Of a DNA stretch of 64,000 bases, positions 44,797 through 52,368 are shown one piece after another. A program made the position numbers and the translations under genes. The first letter of the stretch is position 1, and the number at the start of each line of letters is the position of its first letter. The stretch lies in assembly GCA_964542535.1 (NCBI GenBank), contig CAZIUE010000001.1, positions 124,001 through 188,000 of the forward strand, read 5' to 3'. The notes beneath the pieces were generated by a model. That model ran no database searches and was not told the DNA's origin. It worked only from the letters and a program-made list of their open reading frames with translations. The stretch is from Pseudopelobacter sp964542535. GTDB lineage: Bacteria > Desulfobacterota > Desulfuromonadia > Geobacterales > Pseudopelobacteraceae.

Positions 44797-44825
44797 AATC
44801 TAGTCCCGGGGGGAGTCGTTGTCAA
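44797..44825 (-). promoter_or_regulatory. Sigma-70-like promoter for CLC gene
   Basis: On the minus strand TTGACA (44825-44820), 17-base spacer, TAGATT (44802-44797), about 37 bases before the start. Confidence 0.65.
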
Positions 44826-44905
44826 GCGGGATGCGGGTGAGGAGTAATGGCCTTTCCCCTCCAGGGGAACGTGAAGGAGAAGGCCGTGGCGTTCGGGAGG
44901 CGGGT

Positions 44906-46291
44906 TCAGTTCATGCAGTTGAACATTCCCATGCACCAGAAACAGTCACCGCAGGGGACGGTGTTGGTGTAGCAGTCCTGTTCGAACTCCTCGCAGTAGA
45001 GGTACTCGCAGGGGATCAGGTTGCAATTGGCGCAGAAGGGGTAGTCGTGACTCAGTACCTCCTTGCGGAAGCTGACGAAGTCGTCGCTGTTCCAGATTTC
45101 CATGATGCCGCTGTCCGCCAGGGAACCGAAGGAGCGGGTAGTGACGTGCTTCTTGCGGTCGGTGAAGTAGCAGACGTACTTGTGCCAGAGAAAGTAGCAC
45201 GGGTGTACCTTGCCGTCCCAGGAGACGAAGACGCTCCCCGCCTCAAGGAAGTCGCAGGCCCGGTTGCCGCGCGGGGCCACCGCCGGCAGGCGTAATTCCA
45301 TGCCCAGTTCGTCGGCGGTGGCGCGGGCCTCGTCGAATACCCGTTCCATGGTGTCGAACCAGGTCGGGTCCCGCTTCAGCAGCGTCTCCACGTTGAGGAA
45401 AATGTCGCGGCTTCGCGCCTCGTCCATCATCTGCTGCACGAAGGCCACCATGCGCTCCTGCTCCGGGGTGCGGCTGTAGCGCAGGAAGGCGGTCTTGAAG
45501 TAGTCGCTCATGTCGATCCCCTGGGCCTGCGCCCGCGCCCGCCAGCTCTCGAACAGCCGGATGGCGTCCTCGGTGTTGGGTTCGTAGGCTGCATTCTCGA
45601 CGAAGGCCGGGTCGTAGGGGAGCAGGTGGGAGGTAATGGCGAAGTCCGCTCCCCGGGAGGAGGCCCAGCGCAGGGTGGCGGGAAGTTCGTGCAGGTTGTC
45701 GCGCATGATCACGAATTCGATCCCGATGCGGAAGTCGGGGCGTCCACAATGCTTTTTGGCGCTGTTGAGCGCGGCAAAGGCCCGGTCGATGTCCCCCAGT
45801 TCTCCCCCCTCGCGTACGTCGCGGAAGGTGTCGGGCGAGACCGAGTCCACCGAGAGGCAGATCCGGTCCAGCCCCGCCTCCATCAGGGAGACGGCGCGTG
45901 CTTCATCCAGCAGCAGTCCGTTGGACTGGAAGCCGATCCAGGCGTCCCGCGGCATGCGGGCGCGGGCGTGGCGGATGAAATCCTCCAGTTCCCTGCAGAG
46001 CAGCGGTTCGCCGATGCCGCTCATGACCAGCGAGCGGGCCGTGGGAAAGGCCGGGTCCAGCCCCTTGAAGATCTCCATGGTGAGGAATCCCTCCTCCAGG
46101 CCGCTCCCCATGGTCTGCTTCATGCACATGCTGCACTTCAGGTTGCAGTAGGTGGTGGTTTCCACGAACAGCTTGGAGGGGTAGGGGAGCAGGGCCGCGT
46201 TCGATGGAGCGGGGGCGGGGGTGGCGGTTGTGGTGATGAGGGGCGAGGGGGCATGGGAGAGGCTGGCGGTACTCCATGTCGGCGTGTTCAT
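44906..46291 (-). CDS. Radical SAM/SPASM enzyme, substrate unknown
   Basis: A 461-residue radical SAM enzyme: cluster motif CNLKCSMC (49/53/56), GIGEPLL glycine motif, and a C-terminal SPASM-like Cys-rich region (CDFLEAGSVFVSWDGKVHPC, CANCNLIPCEYLYCEEFEQDC, CGDCFWCMGMFNC) that would hold one or two auxiliary clusters. SPASM proteins usually modify peptides or assist metalloenzyme maturation. Immediately upstream on the same strand lie two small Cys-rich proteins that could be partners. I cannot name the family with certainty. Confidence 0.87.
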   Translation of the reverse strand: MNTPTWSTASLSHAPSPLITTTATPAPAPSNAALLPYPSKLFVETTTYCNLKCSMCMKQTMGSGLEEGFLTMEIFKGLDPAFPTARSLVMSGIGEPLLCRELEDFIRHARARMPRDAWIGFQSNGLLLDEARAVSLMEAGLDRICLSVDSVSPDTFRDVREGGELGDIDRAFAALNSAKKHCGRPDFRIGIEFVIMRDNLHELPATLRWASSRGADFAITSHLLPYDPAFVENAAYEPNTEDAIRLFESWRARAQAQGIDMSDYFKTAFLRYSRTPEQERMVAFVQQMMDEARSRDIFLNVETLLKRDPTWFDTMERVFDEARATADELGMELRLPAVAPRGNRACDFLEAGSVFVSWDGKVHPCYFLWHKYVCYFTDRKKHVTTRSFGSLADSGIMEIWNSDDFVSFRKEVLSHDYPFCANCNLIPCEYLYCEEFEQDCYTNTVPCGDCFWCMGMFNCMN

Positions 46292-46418
46292 GCGGGTCTT
46301 TGCAACTCCTTCGGGGTGACGGTATGCGGAATATTCGTTCCGGGCCGTGTGTGCCGGCTCTGCGGTTGCTGCGGGTCAGTGGGGACGGGGATGATACTCT
46401 GGGCAAATTTTCCCGAAT

Positions 46419-46447
46419 TGTCAACTGATTGGTGCGGTTGTCCGATT
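46419..46447 (-). promoter_or_regulatory. Candidate -35 region for the radical SAM gene
   Basis: TTGACA (46424-46419, minus strand) lies upstream of the gene. The downstream GAGTAT at 19-base spacing is a weak -10. The remaining part of the 290-base gap 46292-46581 shows no gene. Confidence 0.3.
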
Positions 46448-46581
46448 GCGTTCGCCGCTGAGTCCGCGCGGTTTCTGAACGGCAGCGCCGCCATGGCGGC
46501 ATAAAGACGAGGCGGGGACGCGGAGAGGTTTGCAGAGACAGGGTAGTCCACCCCCGGGGGAGAGAATCGGACAGAGGTTAC

Positions 46582-46833
46582 TCACGCTGTCTGTGTCATC
46601 TTCTTCCAGACGATCTTCTTGCTGGAAACCATGGTCCCGCACCTGTTGCAGAAGAAGCCCGCGCTGCATTTGACGCAGAACTCAACCCGCTCCCCGCAGT
46701 CGGGGCAGAACGGCTCCATGTCCACATCCACATAGGCAGTTTCGCCGCACGCCTCGCAGGTGTAGCTGAAACCGTCCGTGGTATAGGTCCTGGTGACTTC
46801 CGTGTCGCAGTGGTGGCAGAGTTTTCTCAACAT
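46582..46833 (-). CDS. Ten-cysteine zinc-ribbon-like small protein A
   Basis: An 83-residue protein with five CXXC knuckles (CHHC, CEAC, CPDC, CVKC, CNRC). The pattern MLRKLCHHCDTEVTR...EPFCPDCGERVEFCVKC...FFCNRC is shared with the next gene (46931-47176), so the two are tandem paralogues. It probably binds two or more metal ions. It lies upstream of a radical SAM/SPASM gene on the same strand and may be its partner or substrate. No named family recognised. Confidence 0.78.
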   Translation of the reverse strand: MLRKLCHHCDTEVTRTYTTDGFSYTCEACGETAYVDVDMEPFCPDCGERVEFCVKCSAGFFCNRCGTMVSSKKIVWKKMTQTA

Positions 46834-46930
46834 TGATCTGTCCTCCGGAGGGGTGGTGATTGCCGTCGTTTAAGTGATACGTGAGCCGGCGGCGGGATGC
46901 AACGGAAAACCGGGGCGATCCCTTTGCCGG

Positions 46931-47176
46931 TCAGGCAGCTTCTTTCCAGATGATCCTTGAACTGGATTTGAGTGAATTGCATCTGCCGCAGAAAAACCCT
47001 TTGCAGCACTTTGAGCAGACCGAGATCTTCTCCCCGCAGTCGGGGCAGTAGGGCTCCACCACGACTTCGTCGAAGGGGGTTTCACGAGCACAGGTTTCGC
47101 AAAAAATGGTCACGCCCTCCGGGGTCTGTTTCCTGACCATTTCCGCTCCACATTCGCGACAGGTTCTTCTCAGCAT
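46931..47176 (-). CDS. Ten-cysteine zinc-ribbon-like small protein B
   Basis: An 81-residue paralogue of the protein at 46582-46833, with the same five knuckles (CREC, CETC, CPDC, CSKC plus extra Cys, CGRC) and similar endings (SSRIIWKEAA versus SSKKIVWKKM). The conservation of all metal ligands but divergence elsewhere suggests an old duplication under selection for metal binding. It opens the run of three Cys-rich genes on the minus strand. Confidence 0.78.
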   Translation of the reverse strand: MLRRTCRECGAEMVRKQTPEGVTIFCETCARETPFDEVVVEPYCPDCGEKISVCSKCCKGFFCGRCNSLKSSSRIIWKEAA

Positions 47177-47295
47177 GACGGCCTCCCCTGAAGATGTAAT
47201 GCTCCTCCTGTAATCTTGCCAGAAACGGGGTCGTTTTTACACACTCAAGCCGAAAGGGAGGTACTCGTGACTCGTCCCTGTTCCCTGTTCCCTGG

Positions 47296-47330
47296 TCACG
47301 AGTCACGAGTCACGAGTCACGAGTCACGAG
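47296..47330. repeat. Five perfect copies of heptamer TCACGAG
   Basis: A 35-base tandem array. It overlaps the last codons of the arsenite exporter (stop at 47310), so the C-terminus VTRDS and its stop codon are read from the repeat. TTCCCTG and CTCGTGACTCG echoes lie beside it. Confidence 0.9.
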
Positions 47331-48377
47331 CCTGCCGGCAAACCACCTGCGCTGGAACCAGAAGGCCACGTTGACCAGGCCGATCATCACCGGTACCTCC
47401 ACCAGGGGGCCGATGACGGCGGCGAAAGCTGCGCCGGAGTTAAGCCCGAACACGGCAACCGCCACGGCGATGGCCAGTTCGAAGTTGTTGCTGGCGGCGG
47501 TAAAGGCCAGGGTGGTGGTCCTGGAGTAGTCGGCGCCCAGTCTCTTGCCCATCCAGAATGAAACCAGGAACATCACCACGAAGTAGACCAGCAGCGGAAT
47601 GGCGATGCGCACCACATCCAGGGGGAGCTGCACGATCAGGTTGCCCTTCAGGCTGAACATGACCACGATGGTGAAGAGCAGGGCGATGAGGGTCAAAGGT
47701 CCGATTCTGGGCACCACCTCCCGGTGGTAGCGCTCCTTGCCCATGACCTTGACCCCCACCAGGCGGGTCAGGGCGCCGGCGATACAGGGGATGCCCAGGT
47801 AGATGAAGACGCTCTCGGCGATCTGGCCGATGCTCACGTCAACCACCACTCCTTTGAGGCCGATCATGGGCGGCAGGACGGTGATGAAGAACCATGCGTA
47901 GACACTGAAGAAGAGCACCTGGAAGATACTGTTGAAGGCCACCAGTCCGGCGGCGTATTCGGTGCTCCCCTTGGCCAGTTCGTTCCAGACGATGACCATG
48001 GCGATGCAGCGTGCCAGGCCGATCATGATCAGGCCGACCATGTACTCCGGTTTGTCCGGCAACAGCAGGGCTGCCAGCGCGAACATCAGCACCGGTCCGA
48101 TCACCCAGTTCTGTACCAATGACAGTCCCAGGATCTTCTTGTTCTGGAATACCTCCGGCATCTCCTCGTACTTCACCTTGGCAAAGGGGGGATACATCAT
48201 GACGATCAGGCCGATGGCGATGGGGATGTTGGTGGTCCCCACCTGGAAGCTGTTGATGAAACCCTCCACGCCCGGTACGAAGTAACCCATGCCCACGCCC
48301 AGGGCCATGGCGGCGAATATCCAGAGCGTCAGCCAGCGGTCCAGGAACGACAGTTTTCGGGAAACATGTTCACTCAT
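47310..48377 (-). CDS. acr3: Arsenite efflux transporter, ACR3 family
   Basis: A 355-residue membrane protein with ten helices and ACR3 motifs (SFLDRWLTLWIFAAMALGVGMGY at the start; LARCIAMVIVWNELAKG with the conserved Cys in helix 4; AFTAASNNFELAIAVAV). It exports As(III) by proton exchange. The start overlaps the arsC stop by ATGA. The last five codons lie in the TCACGAG repeat, so its C-terminus may vary between strains. Confidence 0.95.
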   Translation of the reverse strand: MSEHVSRKLSFLDRWLTLWIFAAMALGVGMGYFVPGVEGFINSFQVGTTNIPIAIGLIVMMYPPFAKVKYEEMPEVFQNKKILGLSLVQNWVIGPVLMFALAALLLPDKPEYMVGLIMIGLARCIAMVIVWNELAKGSTEYAAGLVAFNSIFQVLFFSVYAWFFITVLPPMIGLKGVVVDVSIGQIAESVFIYLGIPCIAGALTRLVGVKVMGKERYHREVVPRIGPLTLIALLFTIVVMFSLKGNLIVQLPLDVVRIAIPLLVYFVVMFLVSFWMGKRLGADYSRTTTLAFTAASNNFELAIAVAVAVFGLNSGAAFAAVIGPLVEVPVMIGLVNVAFWFQRRWFAGRLVTRDS

Positions 48378-48790
48378 GACGCACCTCCAAAGTAAGTGGT
48401 GATCCAGTCTTTTATCTCGTCCCGCACCCGCCGGAATTCCGGAAGGACTTCCTCTTCGCTCCCCTTGAGCTGTGAAGGGTCGTCGAAGCCGCGGTGGATG
48501 CGCTCCGTGCCGCCGATAAACAGGGGGCAGGTCTCGTTGGCGTCGCCGCAGAGGGTGACCACCTGGTCGAAGCTCTCCCCCTGGAACTCGTCCAGGGTCT
48601 TGGAGCGGTGGTGGGAGATGTCGATGCCCAGCTCGGCCAGCACCCGGGCCGCCAGGGGGTTGACCCGGGTGGCCTGGGTGCCGGCGGAAAAGGCCCGGCA
48701 GCGGTCGTCAAGGAAGTGGTTGGCCAGGCCTTCGGCCATCTGGGAGCGGCAGGAGTTGTGGGTGCAGAGGAAGAGGATGCGCTGTTTCAT
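48374..48790 (-). CDS. arsC: Arsenate reductase, thioredoxin-linked ArsC
   Basis: A 138-residue low-molecular-weight phosphatase-fold ArsC. The P-loop FLCTHNSCRSQMAEG carries the catalytic Cys9, and further cysteines (about 82 and 89) match the cascade of the Bacillus-type enzyme that is recycled by thioredoxin. It reduces As(V) to As(III) for ACR3 export. First gene after an ArsR-type operator promoter. Confidence 0.94.
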   Translation of the reverse strand: MKQRILFLCTHNSCRSQMAEGLANHFLDDRCRAFSAGTQATRVNPLAARVLAELGIDISHHRSKTLDEFQGESFDQVVTLCGDANETCPLFIGGTERIHRGFDDPSQLKGSEEEVLPEFRRVRDEIKDWITTYFGGAS

Positions 48791-48838
48791 GATAGGCTCC
48801 TTGCGGAGAAGAAAAAGTTGTGCTTAATTGGTGGACAC

Positions 48839-48867
48839 TATATATCCGTATGAACGGATATTGGCAA
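48839..48867 (-). promoter_or_regulatory. ArsR-type operator promoter of arsC-acr3
   Basis: Minus-strand TTGCCA (48867-48862), 17-base spacer and TATATA (48844-48839). The spacer is filled by ATATCCGT-ATGA-ACGGATAT (48842-48861), a perfect 8-base palindrome. The same layout recurs at 51715-51743. Confidence 0.8.
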
Positions 48868-48917
48868 GCGAATTATGTCACCGAAGCCGGTGGCTTCCAA
48901 CCGCCGGAGTCAGGCCT

Positions 48918-49607
48918 CTAGTATACCCCTCGCCACACAAACCAGATACCGGTCAGCGCAATCACCCCGCCGCTGATCCGCTTGGACCATAAGGAGAAAT
49001 TCATCACGCCGCGGGCCTTGGCAAACCCCTCCACGAAACCGGTGAAGGTGCCAGCGAACAGCATCAGCAGGCAATGGCCGATGGCGTAGCAGAACAAGAG
49101 CGCGATACCGTAGAGTACCTGCCCCTTGCCGGCCACCAGGGTCAGCAAAACCACCAGCACCGGTGTGGCGCAGGGTGAGGAGACCACCCCGAAGAACAGC
49201 CCCAGCAGAAACGCTCCAACCAATCCCCCTTGTTTTGGCTTGTAGTCACGCCTGACCGGCAGGTGAAACTCGTACAGTCCCATCATCCGGCCCCCCATGA
49301 ACAGGGCGATAACGCCGGCAACCAGGTACCAGGGGCCGCCCAAAGTGCCGAACATGGTGCCCAAAAGACCCGCCGCAGCGCCGAAGGCGGTGAAGGTGAG
49401 GGAGAGCCCCAGGATGAAGGCCAGCGAGTAACGGAAGGCTTTGCTCCGGTCACCGTCGCTGTAGCCGCCAACGAACCCCACCACCAGCGGGATGGTGGCC
49501 AGCACGCAGGGTGAGGCAGAGGAAAGCACTCCAGCCAGGAAAACCGCGCCGAAGGCGATCAGCGGGTAGAGGGTGACGATCTGCTCGATGTTGTCCAGGA
49601 ATGTCAT
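48918..49607 (-). CDS. CcdA-type thiol-disulfide membrane transporter
   Basis: A 229-residue six-helix protein of the CcdA/DsbD family: SPCVLATIPLV in helix 1 and SSPCATPVLVVLL in helix 4 hold the two redox cysteines. It moves electrons from cytosolic thioredoxin to periplasmic partners. The start overlaps the upstream exported thioredoxin gene (ATGA), which is its likely partner. Last gene of the DUF2703-permease operon. Confidence 0.9.
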   Translation of the reverse strand: MTFLDNIEQIVTLYPLIAFGAVFLAGVLSSASPCVLATIPLVVGFVGGYSDGDRSKAFRYSLAFILGLSLTFTAFGAAAGLLGTMFGTLGGPWYLVAGVIALFMGGRMMGLYEFHLPVRRDYKPKQGGLVGAFLLGLFFGVVSSPCATPVLVVLLTLVAGKGQVLYGIALLFCYAIGHCLLMLFAGTFTGFVEGFAKARGVMNFSLWSKRISGGVIALTGIWFVWRGVY

Positions 49608-49996
49608 TTCATGCCCAGGGTTTTCAGCTCTTTCAAAATTTCGGATTTTTCCATGTAGCCCATATGGCGCTTGACCTCTTTGCCTTTGGCATCGAAGAAG
49701 ATCTGGGTCGGAATCATCTGGATACGGTACGCTCTTGCCAGTTGTTCATCTTTCCAGACATCGTTGAACAGTACATTGGCCCTGCCCCTGAGGTCGCGAT
49801 TCAGCCCCTCCAGTATGGGAGCCATCTGCTTGCAGGGGATGCAGCTGCGGGCGCCAAAATCAACCACGCTGGGTCTGCCGGACGACAGGGCAGTCTTGAC
49901 TGCCGCTTCGTTGGCGGAGGGGAGTTCAGCGGCCAGTGCCGGAAGGTGTGCCAGGCAGGCAAGCGTCACGATGAGTGCCGTGTTAAATCGTTTCAT
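49604..49996 (-). CDS. Exported thioredoxin-fold protein
   Basis: A 130-residue protein with a signal peptide (about 1-22, LPALA) and a thioredoxin domain with redox motif RSCIPCKQMAP and the cis-Pro region MIPTQIFF. It probably works in the periplasm with the adjacent CcdA. The ATG at 49996 is chosen for the signal peptide. It overlaps both the CcdA and thioredoxin_3 neighbours. Confidence 0.9.
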   Translation of the reverse strand: MKRFNTALIVTLACLAHLPALAAELPSANEAAVKTALSSGRPSVVDFGARSCIPCKQMAPILEGLNRDLRGRANVLFNDVWKDEQLARAYRIQMIPTQIFFDAKGKEVKRHMGYMEKSEILKELKTLGMK

Positions 49997-50220
49997 AGGT
50001 ACCCCTTGATTTCCGTGGATGAAGCTGTTTTGCCGGAAAACACGACCCTGCCGTCGATGACCAGGGCCGGTGTGCTCATCACGCCGTATTTCATGATCGT
50101 GGGCATGTCCTCCACCTTGACCACCTCGGCCTCCACTCCCTTTTCGCTGACTGCCGTCTTGACCGCCTCGTACAGAGTCTTGCATTTCATGCAGCCGCTT
50201 CCCAGAACTTCGATTTTCAT
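49993..50220 (-). CDS. Small redox protein, thioredoxin_3 family
   Basis: A 75-residue glutaredoxin-like protein with active site GSGCMKCKTL near the N-terminus and STPALVIDGRVV. It resembles small CXXC thioredoxins coupled to permease genes. ATG 50220 follows AAGGAG. A paralogue at 58141-58368 has lost the second cysteine (CGTS). It directly follows the ArsP-like permease. Confidence 0.9.
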   Translation of the reverse strand: MKIEVLGSGCMKCKTLYEAVKTAVSEKGVEAEVVKVEDMPTIMKYGVMSTPALVIDGRVVFSGKTASSTEIKGYL

Positions 50221-50268
50221 CTCTTCTTCTCCTTTGTGGTGGTTTTCGCCCTGATCCGCTGACACCGG

Positions 50269-51216
50269 TCAGAGCAATGCGTTGAACAGATAACCGACGA
50301 ACACGATGGCCAGGGCCACGATCCCGAAGAAGGTCGCCAAAAGCGGCTTCTTGAGGACGTTGCTCAGGATGATCGCCTCGGGCAGCGACAGGGCCGTGAC
50401 CGCCATCATGAAAGCCAGCACCGTGCCCATGGCCATCCCCTTGGCGGTCAGGGCCTGGACGATGGGGATCACCCCGGCGGCGTTGCTGTAGAGCGGCACC
50501 CCCAGGGCAACGGCCAGCGGCACGGCGAAGGGGTTGTCGCGGCCGGCCCATTCCGCCAGGAAATCCTGGGGCACATAGCCGTGGATGAAGCCGCCGATGC
50601 CGATACCCACCACCACGTAGGGCCAGATCTTCTTCAACAGACCCAGGGTGTAGTCGCGGGCATAGTCGATCTTTTCCCGGAAGCACAGCGAGTGTATCTC
50701 GGCGCTGCCCACCTGCATCTGCCAGACATAGTCCTGGACGTGTTTCTCCATCTTCAGTTTGCCGATGACGATACCGGCGACCATGGCCACCAGCAGGCCG
50801 GTGGCGATGTAGATCAGGGCGATCTTCCAGCCGAACAGCCCCCAGAGCATGATCAGGGCCACCTCGTTCACCATGGGAGACGAGATCAGGAACGAAAAGG
50901 TCACCCCCAGCGGCACTCCCGATTCCACGAAGCCGATGAAGAGCGGCACTGCCGAGCAGGAACAGAAGGGGGTCACGATCCCCAGCAGGGAGGCCAGGAT
51001 GTTGCCGATGTATTCCCGTTTGTGGGAGAGGATGCGTTTAGTCCGCTCCGGGGGAAAGGAGGCGCGGACGATGGCCACCACGAAGATTATGGTCGTCAGC
51101 AGCAAGAAGATCTTCAGGGTGTCGTAGATGAAAAAGTTGAGGGCGTCTCCGATCCGGGAGGCTGGCGCGAGCTTCAAAAGATCGAAAACAACGTAATCGG
51201 CGAATGATTTCAGCAT
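50269..51216 (-). CDS. Permease, ArsP/DUF318 (UPF0718) family
   Basis: A 315-residue membrane protein with eight helices and the family hallmark TPFCSCSAVPLFIGF. Members include ArsP, an exporter of trivalent organoarsenicals. The gene follows DUF2703 (7-base overlap) and an ArsR operator, and is followed by thioredoxins. Export of methylarsenite or another metalloid is likely, though ArsP identity is not proved by sequence alone. Confidence 0.88.
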   Translation of the reverse strand: MLKSFADYVVFDLLKLAPASRIGDALNFFIYDTLKIFLLLTTIIFVVAIVRASFPPERTKRILSHKREYIGNILASLLGIVTPFCSCSAVPLFIGFVESGVPLGVTFSFLISSPMVNEVALIMLWGLFGWKIALIYIATGLLVAMVAGIVIGKLKMEKHVQDYVWQMQVGSAEIHSLCFREKIDYARDYTLGLLKKIWPYVVVGIGIGGFIHGYVPQDFLAEWAGRDNPFAVPLAVALGVPLYSNAAGVIPIVQALTAKGMAMGTVLAFMMAVTALSLPEAIILSNVLKKPLLATFFGIVALAIVFVGYLFNALL

Positions 51217-51638
51217 GGGGTGAACTCCTTGGTATTCTCCGTCGGGCGTGCGGCTGCGCTCAGCTTCAGTGCCTGCCTGGCAGCCATGAGGATCATCTCT
51301 TCCGGGAGCTCTTCATACACCCGGCCGTCGTGCTCCAGGGTTCGGCAGAACTCTTCCCTGCCGGTAAGGCACCCGCAGGAAGGGCATGGGTTTTCCGAGG
51401 CGTTCACCCCCTCGAGCAGCTCCTCCATGGGAGTGTCGTTGATCAGGATCAGGTTCGACTCACCGATCCGATCACCGCTCAACGGCGTTTCGACGAACAG
51501 GACCCTGACTCCTGTCGGTGCCAACTCGCGCTCAAGCTGGTGGACGACCCTGCGCAGGTTTGCCCCGGTTGCCGAGCAGCGCCGGCAGGTGGCTCCTCCG
51601 GTTTCGTAATGTCTCCATTCGATGACCAGTTCGGACAT
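51210..51638 (-). CDS. DUF2703 domain protein
   Basis: A 142-residue cytosolic protein with a thioredoxin-like fold signature: ELVIEWRHYETGGATCRRCSATGANL at the N-terminus and further cysteines (CPSCGCLTGREEFC). DUF2703 proteins are repeatedly found with arsenic genes and have redox-type CXXC motifs. It heads the operon behind the second ArsR-type operator. Function is not established. Confidence 0.84.
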   Translation of the reverse strand: MSELVIEWRHYETGGATCRRCSATGANLRRVVHQLERELAPTGVRVLFVETPLSGDRIGESNLILINDTPMEELLEGVNASENPCPSCGCLTGREEFCRTLEHDGRVYEELPEEMILMAARQALKLSAAARPTENTKEFTPC

Positions 51639-51714
51639 GCTCTCTGTTCTCCGTTGGGAACGGTGCGGGATGAATCCCCGACGAGCGAGAGACCGCTCGG
51701 TAGAATCCATATCT

Positions 51715-51743
51715 TATATATCCGCTTGAGCGGATATTATCAA
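51715..51743 (-). promoter_or_regulatory. ArsR-type operator promoter of DUF2703-permease operon
   Basis: Minus-strand TTGATA (51743-51738), 17-base spacer, TATATA (51720-51715), with ATATCCGC-TTGA-GCGGATAT (51718-51737) in the spacer. The flanking CAAGCG is also shared with the arsC site. Confidence 0.8.
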
Positions 51744-51861
51744 GCGTAAATAATGGCGCGACCCTTCCGGTTCCGGGACCCCCCTGGTTGTTCCGGTTGC
51801 GCCTCTTGTCGAACACAGTGAAGCGTTGATTCCGCTTGAAGCTCCGTCGAACAAGTTGTAT

Positions 51862-51872
51862 GGTGCAACCAA
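51862..51872. promoter_or_regulatory. MarR-type site near the marR start
   Basis: TGGTGCAACCA at the gene start resembles TGGATGCAACCA upstream of the MFS gene (52337-52348). They may be autoregulatory MarR sites. Confidence 0.35.
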
Positions 51873-52315
51873 TGAAGCGCTCCGACTACGTCCTCGATAA
51901 ATCCCTGGGATACCTGGCGGCACGATTTACCCGGCTGATCCAGCGGCGCATCGCTGCCGCTCTCTCTCGCCACGGGCTCCCCCTTTCCTCGGACCAGTAT
52001 TCCCTGCTGGTGCAGCTGTGGGACCAGAACGGCCTCCCCCAGGGCGCTCTGGCAACCAAGACCGTCAGGGACAAGACCACCATGGCCCGCCTGGCCGCGG
52101 GGCTGGAAGCCGCCGGCCTTATCGTCCGCCTCCCCAGCCCCGCCGACGCGCGGGAACGGCTGGTGTATCTCACCGACCGGGGCAAGGAGATCATGGATCA
52201 GGCAACCGGCGTGGTGCGGGAACTTCTTGACGAAGCGTACGCGGGGATCGACGAGGCCCACCTGGAAAGCTGCCGCCAGGTCCTGCGCCAGGCCTGTCGC
52301 AACATTTCTCCCTGA
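51872..52315 (+). CDS. MarR-family regulator
   Basis: A 147-residue winged-helix regulator (SLGYLAARFTRLIQRRIAAALSRHGL; ALATKTVRDKTTMARLAAGLEAAGLI; SPADARERLVYLTDRG), matching MarR including the wing. It lies 53 bases before an MFS drug exporter and probably represses it. The start is uncertain: ATG 51872, ATG 51860 and TTG 51836 are in frame, none with a good ribosome site. The 51872 start fits the conserved N-terminus. Confidence 0.88.
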   Translation: MKRSDYVLDKSLGYLAARFTRLIQRRIAAALSRHGLPLSSDQYSLLVQLWDQNGLPQGALATKTVRDKTTMARLAAGLEAAGLIVRLPSPADARERLVYLTDRGKEIMDQATGVVRELLDEAYAGIDEAHLESCRQVLRQACRNISP

Positions 52316-52336
52316 ATTGCGTCGTGATTCGTTGGT

Positions 52337-52348
52337 GGATGCAACCAT
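52337..52348. promoter_or_regulatory. MarR-type site upstream of MFS gene
   Basis: TGGATGCAACCA, 20 bases before the exporter start, related to the site at 51862-51872. Confidence 0.35.
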
Positions 52349-52368
52349 TTGTTCAAAAACGGAGTTGA

